From: Candidatus Saccharimonadota bacterium
GTDB lineage: Bacteria; Patescibacteriota; Saccharimonadia; Saccharimonadales; UBA4665
Length of the DNA: 64,000 nt
Direction of reading: 5' to 3'
Assembly (NCBI GenBank): GCA_028286345.1
Contig: JAQBRT010000001.1
Coordinates: 630,567-694,566 of the forward strand
The position numbers and the translations under genes are program-made. The number at the start of each line of letters is the position of its first letter. Within the stretch, counting starts at the first letter, position 1. Shown one piece after another: positions 33,775 through 41,897 of this stretch. The notes under the pieces were generated by a model. That model saw only the letters and a list, made by a program, of their open reading frames with translations. It did no database searches and was not told the DNA's origin.

Positions 33775-34521
33775 ATGAAAAAATACCTAGTGACTATACT
33801 CATTATTTTAGTGGTTTTAGTGGGTGTAATTTTGTTTGCTAGCCAAAAGGCCACAGCTCCTAGTAGCCAGGCCTCTCAAAAATCTACCACTGTTAAAACT
33901 ATCAGATTTAACAAATCTCTATATTCCACAACCGACCCAGCTAGCCTCTGGGTCGTAGTCAATAAGCCGCATGGTTTGTCGCCTATTAATTACGCGCCGA
34001 CCGACTTAGTAACCCCAAATGTGCCGCTGCGGGTCGCGGGTAATGAGTCTATGCAGCTGCGTGCGGCACCAGCCGCAGCATTAGAAAGCATGTTCAGTGC
34101 CGCCAAACAGGCTGGTTTGCAGCTCATGGTTGCCAGCGGGTATCGGTCATACGACTACCAAGTTAAGTTATACGGCGATTACGTTAAGGCTAGCGGCCAA
34201 GCTGCAGCCGATACCTACAGCGCCCGGCCTGGCCATAGCGAACACCAAACGGGCCTGGCAGTAGATGTTGAGCCAATAGGTAAAAACTGTGAGCTTGACC
34301 AGTGCTTTGGCGATACAGCCGAAGGTAAATGGGTTGCCACCAATAGTTACCGCTACGGGTTTATAGTCCGCTACACCCCAGCTGACCAAGCCATTACCGG
34401 CTACGAAGCTGAGCCGTGGCACCTACGTTACGTTGGGGCAAGCCTAGCAGGCGAAATGCACACAAAAGGCATAACAACGCTTGAACAGTTCTTTGGCGTT
34501 AGTGGCGGCCCTAATTACTAG
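33775..34521 (+). CDS. VanY-type D-alanyl-D-alanine carboxypeptidase
   Basis: A 248-residue M15B peptidase. One N-terminal membrane anchor (residues 3-23), then the catalytic domain with ASGYRSYDYQVKLY, SARPGHSEHQTGLAVDV (zinc His and Asp) and EPWHLRYVG (second His). It trims D-Ala from peptidoglycan stems outside the membrane. The ATG 9 nt after TATACT is preferred over an upstream in-frame start. It overlaps the CapA-like gene by 4 nt, facing it. Confidence 0.9.
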   Translation: MKKYLVTILIILVVLVGVILFASQKATAPSSQASQKSTTVKTIRFNKSLYSTTDPASLWVVVNKPHGLSPINYAPTDLVTPNVPLRVAGNESMQLRAAPAAALESMFSAAKQAGLQLMVASGYRSYDYQVKLYGDYVKASGQAAADTYSARPGHSEHQTGLAVDVEPIGKNCELDQCFGDTAEGKWVATNSYRYGFIVRYTPADQAITGYEAEPWHLRYVGASLAGEMHTKGITTLEQFFGVSGGPNY

Positions 34522-35738
34522 CGTGTAATTTGTTCTGGCGTCAGCAATGGCACGTTAGCTCCGTAAGCACTAAGCGTACTTATGAATCGCTGCCGTTGGG
34601 CGTCCAGAGTAGTTTTAAGTTGCTGGCTATCAAGCATTGCCTGTGTTGTCTTGGTGAGCAGGTACACATGAACATTGGTGCGGTTGTTGGTATTTTGGGC
34701 TGCGGCATCGGCAGCCGACCAGTCGTAGTGCACATATATAGGTAAGTAGCCAGTTACGGAAACTTGATAGGTTTTGGGGTTGATCTTCATGTAGGCCAGG
34801 CCATTAAATAGTGTCTCGGCCGGGATCTGGGTATTCAGGAAGTTACCAAGGCTGTACCAAACGACTGTTTTTGTACCAGTTGCGCCCGTTAGCTGCTGCA
34901 CCGGCTGCAGTTCGTGCGAGCCATGCCCCAGCACTAATTGCACGCCTTGGTCGGCTAGCCACTGGGCATCTTTTTGCTGCTGCGAATTAACAGCCGTAGA
35001 AAACTCGGTGCCCCAGCGCATGCTGGCAATAATTACCTTGGCGCCATGCTGCTTGGCCTCGGCAATCTGTTTGCTGGCAAAATCTGTGCTGAATAAGTTG
35101 ACGCCATAGTCGTTTTGGGCCGGCGCATCAATGTTTATGTAGGTGGTGTAAGCCAAAAAGGCAAACCGTACGCCTTTAACCGTAAAGTACTGCACACTGT
35201 CGTGTTCTGCCTGGTCGCGGTTTTCGCCGGCAACGGCCAGCGTTTTGGGCACAGCTTTCCAAGCATCAACCGAGGCAGTGATATTGGCCTGGGTAAAGTC
35301 AAAACTGTGGTTACTGGCGGTATTAACCAGGTTACAGCCAAAACTGCCCATATCTTTCACAAAATCTGCCGGGGAATTGAACTTAGGGTAACCAGCTACC
35401 GCCGAAACGCTACCGCCGTTTAGGATAGGGTCATTGCAAAACCTAATGTCTGAGCTAGCAAAATATGGCTTTAAGTCTGCAATCATCGGCAGGTAACTAT
35501 ATGAGCCATCTGCTTGTTTAGCCTGGGCGTTAATTGTGTCGTGGGCGATCCAGTCGCCGGTTGCTACCAGGCTAATATCGTTTGTTTGCACAGTTTTCTG
35601 TTTTGTTACGGTATTAGCCTTGGTACTTGGGGCAACGGCATGAGGGGAGGGTAGCAGGATTGAAACAACAACTACGGCAGCCAAACAGCTAATCAAACCA
35701 ACGATTAGCAAACGCTTGTGTGTAACCCGTAGCAACAT
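34518..35738 (-). CDS. CapA family protein (poly-gamma-glutamate synthesis type)
   Basis: A 406-residue protein with an N-terminal membrane anchor (about residues 9-30), a Thr/Lys-rich spacer, and a metallophosphatase-like CapA domain: LVATGDWIAHDTI, NTASNHSFDFT, VIIASMRWGTEFS, LGHGSHELQPV and WYSLGNFLNTQ. CapA/PgsA proteins act at the membrane in capsule or cell-wall polymer handling. No capB or capC is nearby, so the polymer is unknown. TATGAT lies 8 nt before the ATG. Confidence 0.88.
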   Translation of the reverse strand: MLLRVTHKRLLIVGLISCLAAVVVVSILLPSPHAVAPSTKANTVTKQKTVQTNDISLVATGDWIAHDTINAQAKQADGSYSYLPMIADLKPYFASSDIRFCNDPILNGGSVSAVAGYPKFNSPADFVKDMGSFGCNLVNTASNHSFDFTQANITASVDAWKAVPKTLAVAGENRDQAEHDSVQYFTVKGVRFAFLAYTTYINIDAPAQNDYGVNLFSTDFASKQIAEAKQHGAKVIIASMRWGTEFSTAVNSQQQKDAQWLADQGVQLVLGHGSHELQPVQQLTGATGTKTVVWYSLGNFLNTQIPAETLFNGLAYMKINPKTYQVSVTGYLPIYVHYDWSAADAAAQNTNNRTNVHVYLLTKTTQAMLDSQQLKTTLDAQRQRFISTLSAYGANVPLLTPEQITR

Positions 35739-35773
35739 ATAGCCTCATCATATCATCCCAGGTATGCCATCGG

Positions 35774-35802
35774 TTGTATCGGTACAGCTTTTACGGTAAA
35801 AT
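35774..35802 (+). promoter_or_regulatory. promoter of tRNA-Gln
   Basis: TTGTAT (35774-35779), 17-nt spacer, TAAAAT (35797-35802), 23 nt before the mature tRNA. Confidence 0.65.
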
Positions 35803-35825
35803 GCAATCTGTTTCAGCGACAACAA

Positions 35826-35900
35826 TGGGGCGTCGCCAAGTGGTAAGGCACCAGTTTTTGGTACTGGCATTCGGGGGTTCGAATCCCTCCGCCCCAGCCA
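35826..35900 (+). tRNA. tRNA-Gln (TTG anticodon)
   Basis: Acceptor arms TGGGGCG and CGCCCCA pair fully; anticodon stem CCAGT/ACTGG holds the loop TTTTGGT with anticodon TTG (UUG); T arm GGGGG-TTCGAAT-CCCTC. Discriminator G and CCA are encoded. The 3' end (35878-35900) is repeated with three changes at 40870-40892, so it has probably been an integration site. Confidence 0.97.
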
Positions 35901-35941
35901 AGCATAAGCAATTTATTTTAGTTACTTATTATGTTAGTGTT

Positions 35942-36496
35942 ATGCCCATGTTTTTGTCTGCGGACCGGTTGAGTGACCTACCCGAATCATATACAGCTTT
36001 CGACGTTGTAGAGCTGAAACGTGATGCCCTAGTACAAGGTGTAGTACAGGCAATAGATACAAAAGTACCTAAGCTCTGCAGTGTACGAGAGTTGCAGGAA
36101 GCAGGCACTGTTCGGATTGAAACTGCGGGCTTCGCAGTAATAGTTGCTGCATCAAAAAATAACGATGAGACGCATCGGCCGGCGAGATTATTTTATGGAG
36201 CGGGAACTGATACAGAAATACTTGACGTTTATGGAGCCGTAGAAGGTACGCAGGCATACGGCTTTCCATTTATCGGGTATATAGAGACTCGACAAGAAGT
36301 AAGATTAATGGGCCTCGCCAAAAAAGTACTACCAGTTCTAAATAACGTCACGAGAGCTGTGTACGGGATGCCTCTCACCTCTGGGCCACAATACTATTTT
36401 AGCGAAGATGGCGCAGCGCTGTGCGAAAATATTGAAGCTTCATTTAATTTATCGAGGAACCATAACGGATTTGTAGAAGGCATACAGCAATCATAA
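35942..36496 (+). CDS. unknown soluble protein, first cassette after tRNA-Gln
   Basis: A 184-residue protein with no family I recognise. It has alternating beta-like sequence (VRIETAGFAVIVAASKNN, RLFYGAGTDTEILDVYG) and no membrane segment. A longer in-frame reading would run through the tRNA, so ATG 35942 is chosen; TATTAT lies 9 nt upstream. The stop is directly followed by a tRNA-end-like repeat (36499-36526), which marks it as a one-gene cassette. Confidence 0.55.
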   Translation: MPMFLSADRLSDLPESYTAFDVVELKRDALVQGVVQAIDTKVPKLCSVRELQEAGTVRIETAGFAVIVAASKNNDETHRPARLFYGAGTDTEILDVYGAVEGTQAYGFPFIGYIETRQEVRLMGLAKKVLPVLNNVTRAVYGMPLTSGPQYYFSEDGAALCENIEASFNLSRNHNGFVEGIQQS

Positions 36497-36498
36497 GT

Positions 36499-36526
36499 TC
36501 GAAACTCATCAACTAGCCCCAGCCAT
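36499..36526 (+). repeat. tRNA-Gln 3'-end-like repeat, copy 1
   Basis: TTCGAA, 12 nt, then GCCCCAGCCA (36516-36525 region). The copy at 40353-40380 has the same spacing and matches at all but four of 28 positions. In the tRNA itself TTCGAA and GCCCCAGCCA are 7 nt apart. Confidence 0.6.
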
Positions 36527-36554
36527 ATCAACAGAGTTATGGTATAATAAGTTT

Positions 36555-37022
36555 ATGACTACCCCCGAAGAACCAACACTCCCGAACATCGATCCTGAAG
36601 TTGTCGAATCATTTGACGATACTTCTGAAGCGATACTCGCTGAAACGCCTATTGTCGATGAGCCCAAAACTAAGGGGCAGCTAGATCCACGCGTTCAGAT
36701 GTTCGAGGCCCTGGGGAATTCTCGCTTCGCGCCTGAGGTCATTGGCCGCGTGGCGCTTCGCTTCGCCGAGTCAACACGTCGGGCTATTGATGGTGAATCT
36801 TGGCTCGCCAAGCTTGCTATTCGGTTGCAGGAACATAACCAGGATACTGAGGCCAAACTGGCTGTTGATAAGTTCAAAAACGATCAGCGAAAAGAAGAGG
36901 CGTTTGCAGAGTGGCGATCACTTCGCGGTGAGCGCTTGGCTAAAAAACGCGAAAAAGCCATACTCTCTGACACTGCTAAAGTCATCGACAGCGCCGGAGA
37001 CGATGTCAAACGCTACTATTAG
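36555..37022 (+). CDS. unknown acidic/basic bipartite protein, second cassette
   Basis: A 155-residue soluble protein. The first 45 residues are strongly acidic (many Glu, Asp, Pro); residues 55-130 are helical and increasingly basic (QRKEEAFAEWRSLRGERLAKKREK). No known family. TATAAT ends 6 nt before the ATG, so the mRNA is probably leaderless. It lies between two tRNA-end-like repeats. Confidence 0.55.
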   Translation: MTTPEEPTLPNIDPEVVESFDDTSEAILAETPIVDEPKTKGQLDPRVQMFEALGNSRFAPEVIGRVALRFAESTRRAIDGESWLAKLAIRLQEHNQDTEAKLAVDKFKNDQRKEEAFAEWRSLRGERLAKKREKAILSDTAKVIDSAGDDVKRYY

Positions 37023-37183
37023 ACCTACTATTTGATCCATAAAGGCGGACTTGGGCAATTGCTTTCTTAGGGTTGGTTTCATAGCCGACCCTTCGCGCTC
37101 ACAACAACGACTTCACCCTCAACGCATCTAAATCCTAAGCGTTCCAGCTTCGCTGCGAGTATACTTGCATTTAGTAAAAGGGG

Positions 37184-37211
37184 TTCGAACTGGTGGACAC
37201 CGCCCCAGTCA
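37184..37211 (+). repeat. tRNA-Gln 3'-end-like repeat, copy 2
   Basis: GGGG-TTCGAA (TTCGAA at 37184-37189), 12 nt, then GCCCCAGTCA (37202-37211), the same spacing as the other internal copies. The region 37023-37604 holds this repeat, a terminator at 37231-37249, and no supported gene. Confidence 0.5.
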
Positions 37212-37230
37212 TACCGGTTATGCTTAAAAG

Positions 37231-37249
37231 ACCTCTTCGGAGGTTTTTT
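37231..37249 (+). terminator. intrinsic terminator in the tRNA-Gln island
   Basis: ACCTC and GAGGT around a TTCG tetraloop, followed by six T. It follows repeat copy 2 and probably closes the cassette of 36555-37022. Confidence 0.8.
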
Positions 37250-37604
37250 ATATTGATATAACCCATGCTCGACAGAAAGATATCTTAGCCAGGCGCACAC
37301 AAGAGTCCCGTCAAGTACTCGCTATTGCGTCTCAGATCATAACCCCTTAATAAGCATAAAAATTAGTACAATATAAGCATTAGGAGTATGATGATATTTG
37401 AATAGTCGGGCTGGTTTTAAATAACCGGTCGCCTCTGCATCTCGGATAAACAAAAACCGAAGACTGCTAGTTAGGCCTGAGCTGTTACGGCGATACCGGC
37501 CACGGTCTAAATTATTAAAGCGAGAACTTGACTCGTCAATGTCTACTATGGTGTTGTCACCATGTTGGGCTTGGTTCTCGCAATAAAAGAAAGAACAGCA
37601 TGCA

Positions 37605-38015
37605 ATGAGCAGTATGTTTAAATCAAGTAACAGAAAAGTAACATTACCAATCGCGATAGTGGCAGCCTTGGCAATTGGCGGTGGAGCGTACGCTTTCACT
37701 GCTTCCAACACAGTGCCGGTATCAACTGCGGGCGCGGGATCCGGCGCGGTTTCAGGCTACACGGTAACAAACCTTCACTATGGACTCAATACCACGACGC
37801 CAGGGAATATTGACTCATTAACGTTCACAATTAGCCCGGCAGTCCCTAGCGCTAGCGCCGGCAAGGTCACCATTGCAGCAGCGCTTAGCGCTGGCGGCCC
37901 AACTAATTATACCTGCACTACCGATGTAGCCGGGACAACCGTTACCTGTGCTACTACCAGCCCCCAACTAACAGCTGCGCTGCTTACCAGCGTAACTGTT
38001 GTCGCAGCCCAGTAA
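37605..38015 (+). CDS. secreted protein with signal peptide, likely substrate of the adjacent signal peptidase
   Basis: A 136-residue protein: basic N-terminus (NRKVTLP), a hydrophobic segment (about 13-30, AIVAALAIGGGAYAF), then a Thr/Ser/Val/Ala-rich domain with many beta-like repeats. The signal peptide and composition resemble SipW-dependent or pilin-like secreted proteins that are encoded next to a dedicated signal peptidase. The next gene is such a peptidase. No catalytic motif is seen; a structural surface or fibre protein is likely. Confidence 0.65.
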   Translation: MSSMFKSSNRKVTLPIAIVAALAIGGGAYAFTASNTVPVSTAGAGSGAVSGYTVTNLHYGLNTTTPGNIDSLTFTISPAVPSASAGKVTIAAALSAGGPTNYTCTTDVAGTTVTCATTSPQLTAALLTSVTVVAAQ

Positions 38016-38045
38016 TCACAGCAAACCTCTACATCTAAGGTTCAC

Positions 38046-40211
38046 ATGAATATGCGGATGCATCCAGTAAAGATCATTGTATCTATCATAGTCGGCGTGA
38101 TAGTTATTGCGCTATGGATATTTTTAGCTCCCGCCAAACTGGGAGGCTCCACAAACTACTCTATTACGTCCGGTATTAGTATGGAGCCTATGTTCCACAA
38201 GAACGACCTGGCACTTGTACGCGCCCAGTCCTCGTATCATGTTGGTGATATAGTGCTGTACCAAAGCCGAGTCGTCCACGCGCCAGTATTGCACCGCATT
38301 TTCCTAATCCAAAACGGCAACTATTTCTTCAAAGGTGACAACAATAGCTTCGTTGACCCGGGGTATGCTACCCCTGCAGAGCTTACCGGTAAATTGTGGC
38401 TGCATATTCCCCGTGTTGGTGCGGTGCTTGGGTGGTTTGGCAAGCCCTCGCACGCCGCAATTATCGCCGCGGCAACTACCGTAGCCCTCATCGTGCCCGG
38501 CTTTACGACAGCAAGCGGGCGCCGCCGCGGCAGGCGAGCAGCACATAAAATGCGGATATTCGTCGCAGGGCAGCTGAATAGACCGGCTAAAGCTGCATCT
38601 ACCGTCGATAGGCATTCGATCGAGATGACTCCTTGGCAGCAGACCTCCCACTACATATCGTCGTTTCTTGAGGGGCCGTTGGTAACTTTAACGGCATTTG
38701 TCATAGTAACTTTGTTAGCCTTGCTCCTTCTTTTGGTAGGCTATAGTCATCCTGCCAAACAAACCGCTCCGCTCGCAAATGCATATAATTCTAGCGGGAC
38801 GTTTTCTTACTCGGCAATTCCTAAAACACCGACAGCGGTCTATCCTTCAGGCTTTTTGATCACGGGCGATCCAATTTATCCCAGCCTCATCGACACGGTA
38901 ACTATTACGTTTAAATACCGGCTACTATCCAGTCTCCCCCACAATATAAAGGGTACGATAGGCCTCGACACGCTACTCTTATCCAGCAACAACACCTGGA
39001 AAAACCTTTCCGTAGTGTCGAAAGCTATCCCATTTACAGGAGATACTACAGCCCTTTCGGAACACCTGAAATTGAGTGATCTTTACGGGTTCATAGACAG
39101 TATATCCACCCAGTCCGGTGTTGTGATGAGCAACTACTCGGCCGATATCCAACCCGTGGTTCATATTACTGGTGACGTTAATGGACAATTTATAGACGAA
39201 ACCTTTAAGCCTGTGCTTCCATTTAATATAACCAGCTCGATTATTACCCTGAATGATGTCGTCACTCCTCCTCTTCCCGGCGCAACCTATACATTGCCGT
39301 CTGCGGACGCCAATCGTATTTCCACTTTAAACCCCATACAATCCAGCAGTATTACGCACCTTGCCCCTAACACAATTTTGATTGCTAAGTACCGGGTAAG
39401 CGTTTCGCTCATCCGACTGATGGGCCTTGTTTTAGGAATTATTGCGGTCGTTTTGGCAATCATTCATGACAAGCTACGACAGGGCCAGAAAATACAAACT
39501 AATGAGGAGCTACTCGCCAAACAATTCCGGTTACTCATTGTGCCCGTAACATCTCTGCCGTTGCCCCCTGATGCCGTTGAAATTGATGTCCCAGAGCTTG
39601 CCCGCTTTGTCGAGCTTGCCCAATATCTTGAGCGGCCAATATTCTATGTGTTGTCTCCCGAGAATAAAATTTATTGTATAGACGATGATGGGCATCGGTA
39701 TGTCTATCATTCATCGAATGAGTCTATTGCCGGTTCCGTATCTGCTCAGCAAGCAGCGGCTACTACCAGTGTCCGAAGTAAACAAACAATAAACATTTCA
39801 CTGACACCACCTAAAAAGTGGTTCACCATAACTGTTCGCGTCGTAAGCGGGTTTATTGTGCTCGCTGTGTTCGCCACGATTGCCACCAGTCTTACGGCCA
39901 GCATTAATGTTCCAACAAGTCGTGTCAGCAAATCTGCATATGCCCGGCAGATAGCACAACTCGCACCGGCAGGCTGCAGCGCACTAACGCTTAATTCACT
40001 TGTAATGGCCACCGGTACATCTTCGAACAAGCTTTCTAACGTGCTCATCCTGGGGAACGCCGGTATAAACACCTTAACAGATACTGGCACGGGCAACTGC
40101 ATAGTTGGTGGAGGTGGTGTAGATAAGATCACTGCGCCAGCATCGGATATTTGTATAAAAGGCCCGACCACCGGGTCTACTTATGGCAGCTGTACGGTCA
40201 AATTGTTATAA
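38046..40211 (+). CDS. signal peptidase I fused to DUF5305 and an RTX-like tail
   Basis: A 721-residue fusion. Residues 1-110 are an S26B (SipW/ER-type) signal peptidase: membrane anchor, catalytic Ser45 in SGISMEP, His83 in VLHRI replacing the bacterial Lys, and GDNN (97-100). A second membrane segment and a basic stretch follow, then a membrane segment near 225-240, a DUF5305 domain (about 250-440: FSYSAIPKTPTAVYPSG, HNIKGTIGLDTLLL, SDIQPVVHITGDVNGQF-like), membrane segments near 450 and 605, and a C-terminal tail with GNAGINTLTDTGTGNCIVGGGGVDKI, like a calcium-binding RTX repeat. It probably matures the neighbouring secreted protein. Confidence 0.8.
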   Translation: MNMRMHPVKIIVSIIVGVIVIALWIFLAPAKLGGSTNYSITSGISMEPMFHKNDLALVRAQSSYHVGDIVLYQSRVVHAPVLHRIFLIQNGNYFFKGDNNSFVDPGYATPAELTGKLWLHIPRVGAVLGWFGKPSHAAIIAAATTVALIVPGFTTASGRRRGRRAAHKMRIFVAGQLNRPAKAASTVDRHSIEMTPWQQTSHYISSFLEGPLVTLTAFVIVTLLALLLLLVGYSHPAKQTAPLANAYNSSGTFSYSAIPKTPTAVYPSGFLITGDPIYPSLIDTVTITFKYRLLSSLPHNIKGTIGLDTLLLSSNNTWKNLSVVSKAIPFTGDTTALSEHLKLSDLYGFIDSISTQSGVVMSNYSADIQPVVHITGDVNGQFIDETFKPVLPFNITSSIITLNDVVTPPLPGATYTLPSADANRISTLNPIQSSSITHLAPNTILIAKYRVSVSLIRLMGLVLGIIAVVLAIIHDKLRQGQKIQTNEELLAKQFRLLIVPVTSLPLPPDAVEIDVPELARFVELAQYLERPIFYVLSPENKIYCIDDDGHRYVYHSSNESIAGSVSAQQAAATTSVRSKQTINISLTPPKKWFTITVRVVSGFIVLAVFATIATSLTASINVPTSRVSKSAYARQIAQLAPAGCSALTLNSLVMATGTSSNKLSNVLILGNAGINTLTDTGTGNCIVGGGGVDKITAPASDICIKGPTTGSTYGSCTVKLL

Positions 40212-40250
40212 TTTAGGCGAATTGCGCTATAGATAAATAATATGTTTCTG

Positions 40251-40260
40251 GAAGGAGGTC
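40251..40260 (+). promoter_or_regulatory. perfect ribosome binding site without a clear gene
   Basis: GGAAGGAGGT matches the 16S anti-SD sequence very well, but no ATG, GTG or TTG follows at a suitable distance; an ATT at 40270 would open only 20 codons. It may be left over from a deleted gene. Confidence 0.35.
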
Positions 40261-40352
40261 GACCTGTAATTAAGGCAGAGGATCATCCCATTACCATCAT
40301 ACATAGACCGGCTGTTAGCAGCTCTTGATAACCTAAAATAGCATGTTATAAA

Positions 40353-40380
40353 TTCGAAGCTTACCAGCTAGCCCCAGCCA
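40353..40380 (+). repeat. tRNA-Gln 3'-end-like repeat, copy 3
   Basis: TTCGAA (40353-40358), 12 nt, GCCCCAGCCA (40371-40380). It matches copy 1 in 24 of 28 positions and lies just after the signal peptidase fusion gene. Confidence 0.6.
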
Positions 40381-40446
40381 AATCTTCATTGCATAGCACC
40401 ATCCCAAAGACTACTATGATTGTGTCACGCATTTAAAGGAGGCACC

Positions 40447-40866
40447 ATGAATTCAGTCGTACACTTCGAAATGGGATACAAAGACCAGGCACGTATGGTT
40501 AAGTTTTATGAATCGGCTTTGGGCTGGAAAACCCAAGCGATGGGGCCTAATATGGGCAACTACGTCGTCGTCCACACCGCCGAAACTGACGAGAATGGTA
40601 TGGTTCAAGCAAAAGGGGCAATTAACGGCGGGTTTTATCAGAAAACTGATGACCCCTTGAGCCAAGCCCCATCGGTTGTTGTTTCTGTAGATGACGTTCA
40701 GGCTACCATGAAAGCTGTGGAAGATGCTGGCGGAAAAATCCTAGGCGGCCTGAACCAAAAGGGCGAGCACACCATGGAGCCACAGATGATCCCCGGCGTT
40801 GGTTTGTGGATCTCGGCAATGGATACAGAGGGCAACCGCTTCAGTATCCTCCAAGCCAGCAGCTAA
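40447..40866 (+). CDS. VOC (glyoxalase/bleomycin resistance-like) family protein
   Basis: A 139-residue single-chain VOC protein with the beta-alpha-beta-beta-beta repeat twice: VVHFEMGYKDQARMVKFYESALGWKTQAMG and PSVVVSVDDVQATMKAVEDAGGKILGG, ending in DTEGNRFSILQ. Substrate unknown; members bind metals and act on small molecules. AAAGGAGG 5 nt before ATG 40447 fixes the start. The degenerate tRNA-Gln end (40870-40892) lies just after its stop. Confidence 0.85.
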   Translation: MNSVVHFEMGYKDQARMVKFYESALGWKTQAMGPNMGNYVVVHTAETDENGMVQAKGAINGGFYQKTDDPLSQAPSVVVSVDDVQATMKAVEDAGGKILGGLNQKGEHTMEPQMIPGVGLWISAMDTEGNRFSILQASS

Positions 40867-40869
40867 TAA

Positions 40870-40892
40870 TTCAAATCCCTCCACACCAGCCA
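40870..40892 (+). repeat. degenerate copy of the tRNA-Gln 3' end, candidate attachment site
   Basis: TTCAAATCCCTCCACACCAGCCA matches the tRNA-Gln end at 35878-35900 with three substitutions and the same spacing. As a direct repeat it bounds about 5 kb (35901-40892) and is the pattern left by integration at a tRNA gene. No integrase is seen inside. Confidence 0.65.
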
Positions 40893-40894
40893 AT

Positions 40895-41299
40895 TTACTC
40901 ACTAGCTTTTAGCAGTGCAGCCTGATAGGCAAGATTTGGATTTAAGAGGGTTTCAGGATTGGCGAATGATGCCATATCATATATTTGGCTTGGATCACCG
41001 CTTAATTCTCTTAATGAAAGCTGTGGCAGATCGAGCGGCTCGCGACACAGTCTTCGCCGCTCCGCCTCAGCATAAATAGCTTCTTTATGTTCGCTGGGAG
41101 ATATGCCAGCGGCTTGGCACTCCCATATTACGCGTAACATATGCTCAGTTTGGGCTCTTTGCTCTGCAACAAGCGGCGCAACCACAAATCTACCTATGTG
41201 TGTCGTTTCCTGCGAAAGGTCGCTATCTTTCAAACGTCTATCCGCTTCAAACCTTTGTTTACTCACTCTTTGTTCAAGCGATAGTTTTCTCAATCTCAT
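40895..41299 (-). CDS. unknown soluble protein
   Basis: A 134-residue protein rich in Arg, Glu, Leu and Gln, helical in character, with no known family. ATG 41299 lies 7 nt after TATAGT, consistent with a leaderless mRNA; ATG 41329 is a possible longer start (144 residues). It sits at the right edge of the tRNA-Gln island on the opposite strand. Confidence 0.5.
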   Translation of the reverse strand: MRLRKLSLEQRVSKQRFEADRRLKDSDLSQETTHIGRFVVAPLVAEQRAQTEHMLRVIWECQAAGISPSEHKEAIYAEAERRRLCREPLDLPQLSLRELSGDPSQIYDMASFANPETLLNPNLAYQAALLKASE

Positions 41300-41382
41300 A
41301 TGCAACACTATAACATCGACGCCAGTCATTATATTATATGGCTACGTACTCTAGAAGCCTTTTGTTTTGTTATAATTTCTAT

Positions 41383-41742
41383 ATGCAGGGGAACGCAACC
41401 AACACCGATGAATACCTGAAAACATTGCCAGAGTGGCAGCAAAAGAACCTAATGCTCTTTAGGGAGCTTGTGCATGCAGCCAGCCCGGATATCAGCGAAG
41501 AAATCAAATGGGGCGTTCCTGTATTCATACGTAATAAAAAGATGGCCTTTTCTATGGGTTCATTCAAGGCCCATACAAAATACAATTTCATTAGTAATGG
41601 TGCCGAACTCAGCGACAACAAAGGTTTATTCAATAATGGCCTTGAATCCAAGAAATCGCGCAGTATCGATCTACAGGAAGGCCAGAGTATAGACAAGGCG
41701 GCACTTGAGGAATTAATTAGGCAAGCCGTTAGTAAGCTATAG
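41383..41742 (+). CDS. DUF1801 domain protein (YdhG-like)
   Basis: A 119-residue protein: TDEYLKTLPEWQQKNLMLFRELVHAASPDISEEIKWGVPVFIRNKKMAFSMGSFKAHTKYNFI is typical of the DUF1801/YdhG family, whose members include iron-chaperone-like proteins, role uncertain. An extended -10 (TGT TATAAT, 41371-41376) ends 6 nt before ATG, so the mRNA is probably leaderless. A terminator follows at 41817. Confidence 0.82.
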   Translation: MQGNATNTDEYLKTLPEWQQKNLMLFRELVHAASPDISEEIKWGVPVFIRNKKMAFSMGSFKAHTKYNFISNGAELSDNKGLFNNGLESKKSRSIDLQEGQSIDKAALEELIRQAVSKL

Positions 41743-41816
41743 AACTACTCGAACGGTTCCAACAACGCCTATTATACTCAGCCAGGATTTGAAAAATGTG
41801 CCCAATAATTACATAT

Positions 41817-41838
41817 GCAACCTTTTGGTTGCTTTTTT
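41817..41838 (+). terminator. intrinsic terminator
   Basis: GCAACC and GGTTGC around a TTTT loop, then six T. It closes the DUF1801 gene before the SRPBCC operon. Confidence 0.9.
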
Positions 41839-41897
41839 ATTAACAAACATTTACCATGGTCACGTACACCTAAATAACATATCCGATAGGAACTTGC

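Noticed and set aside
35774-35941. Longer start for the first cassette gene
   Set aside because: The extension reads through tRNA-Gln and its promoter; ATG 35942 with a nearby -10 is preferred.
37184-37211. A further complete tRNA gene
   Set aside because: Only a T-loop-like and acceptor-like end is present; no D or anticodon arm can be folded.
37079-37300. 73-codon minus-strand frame next to repeat copy 2
   Set aside because: It spans the tRNA-like repeat and a terminator, has no ribosome binding site and no recognisable domain.
37337-37711. 124-codon minus-strand frame overlapping the secreted protein gene
   Set aside because: It overlaps the well-supported signal-peptide gene and shows no family features.
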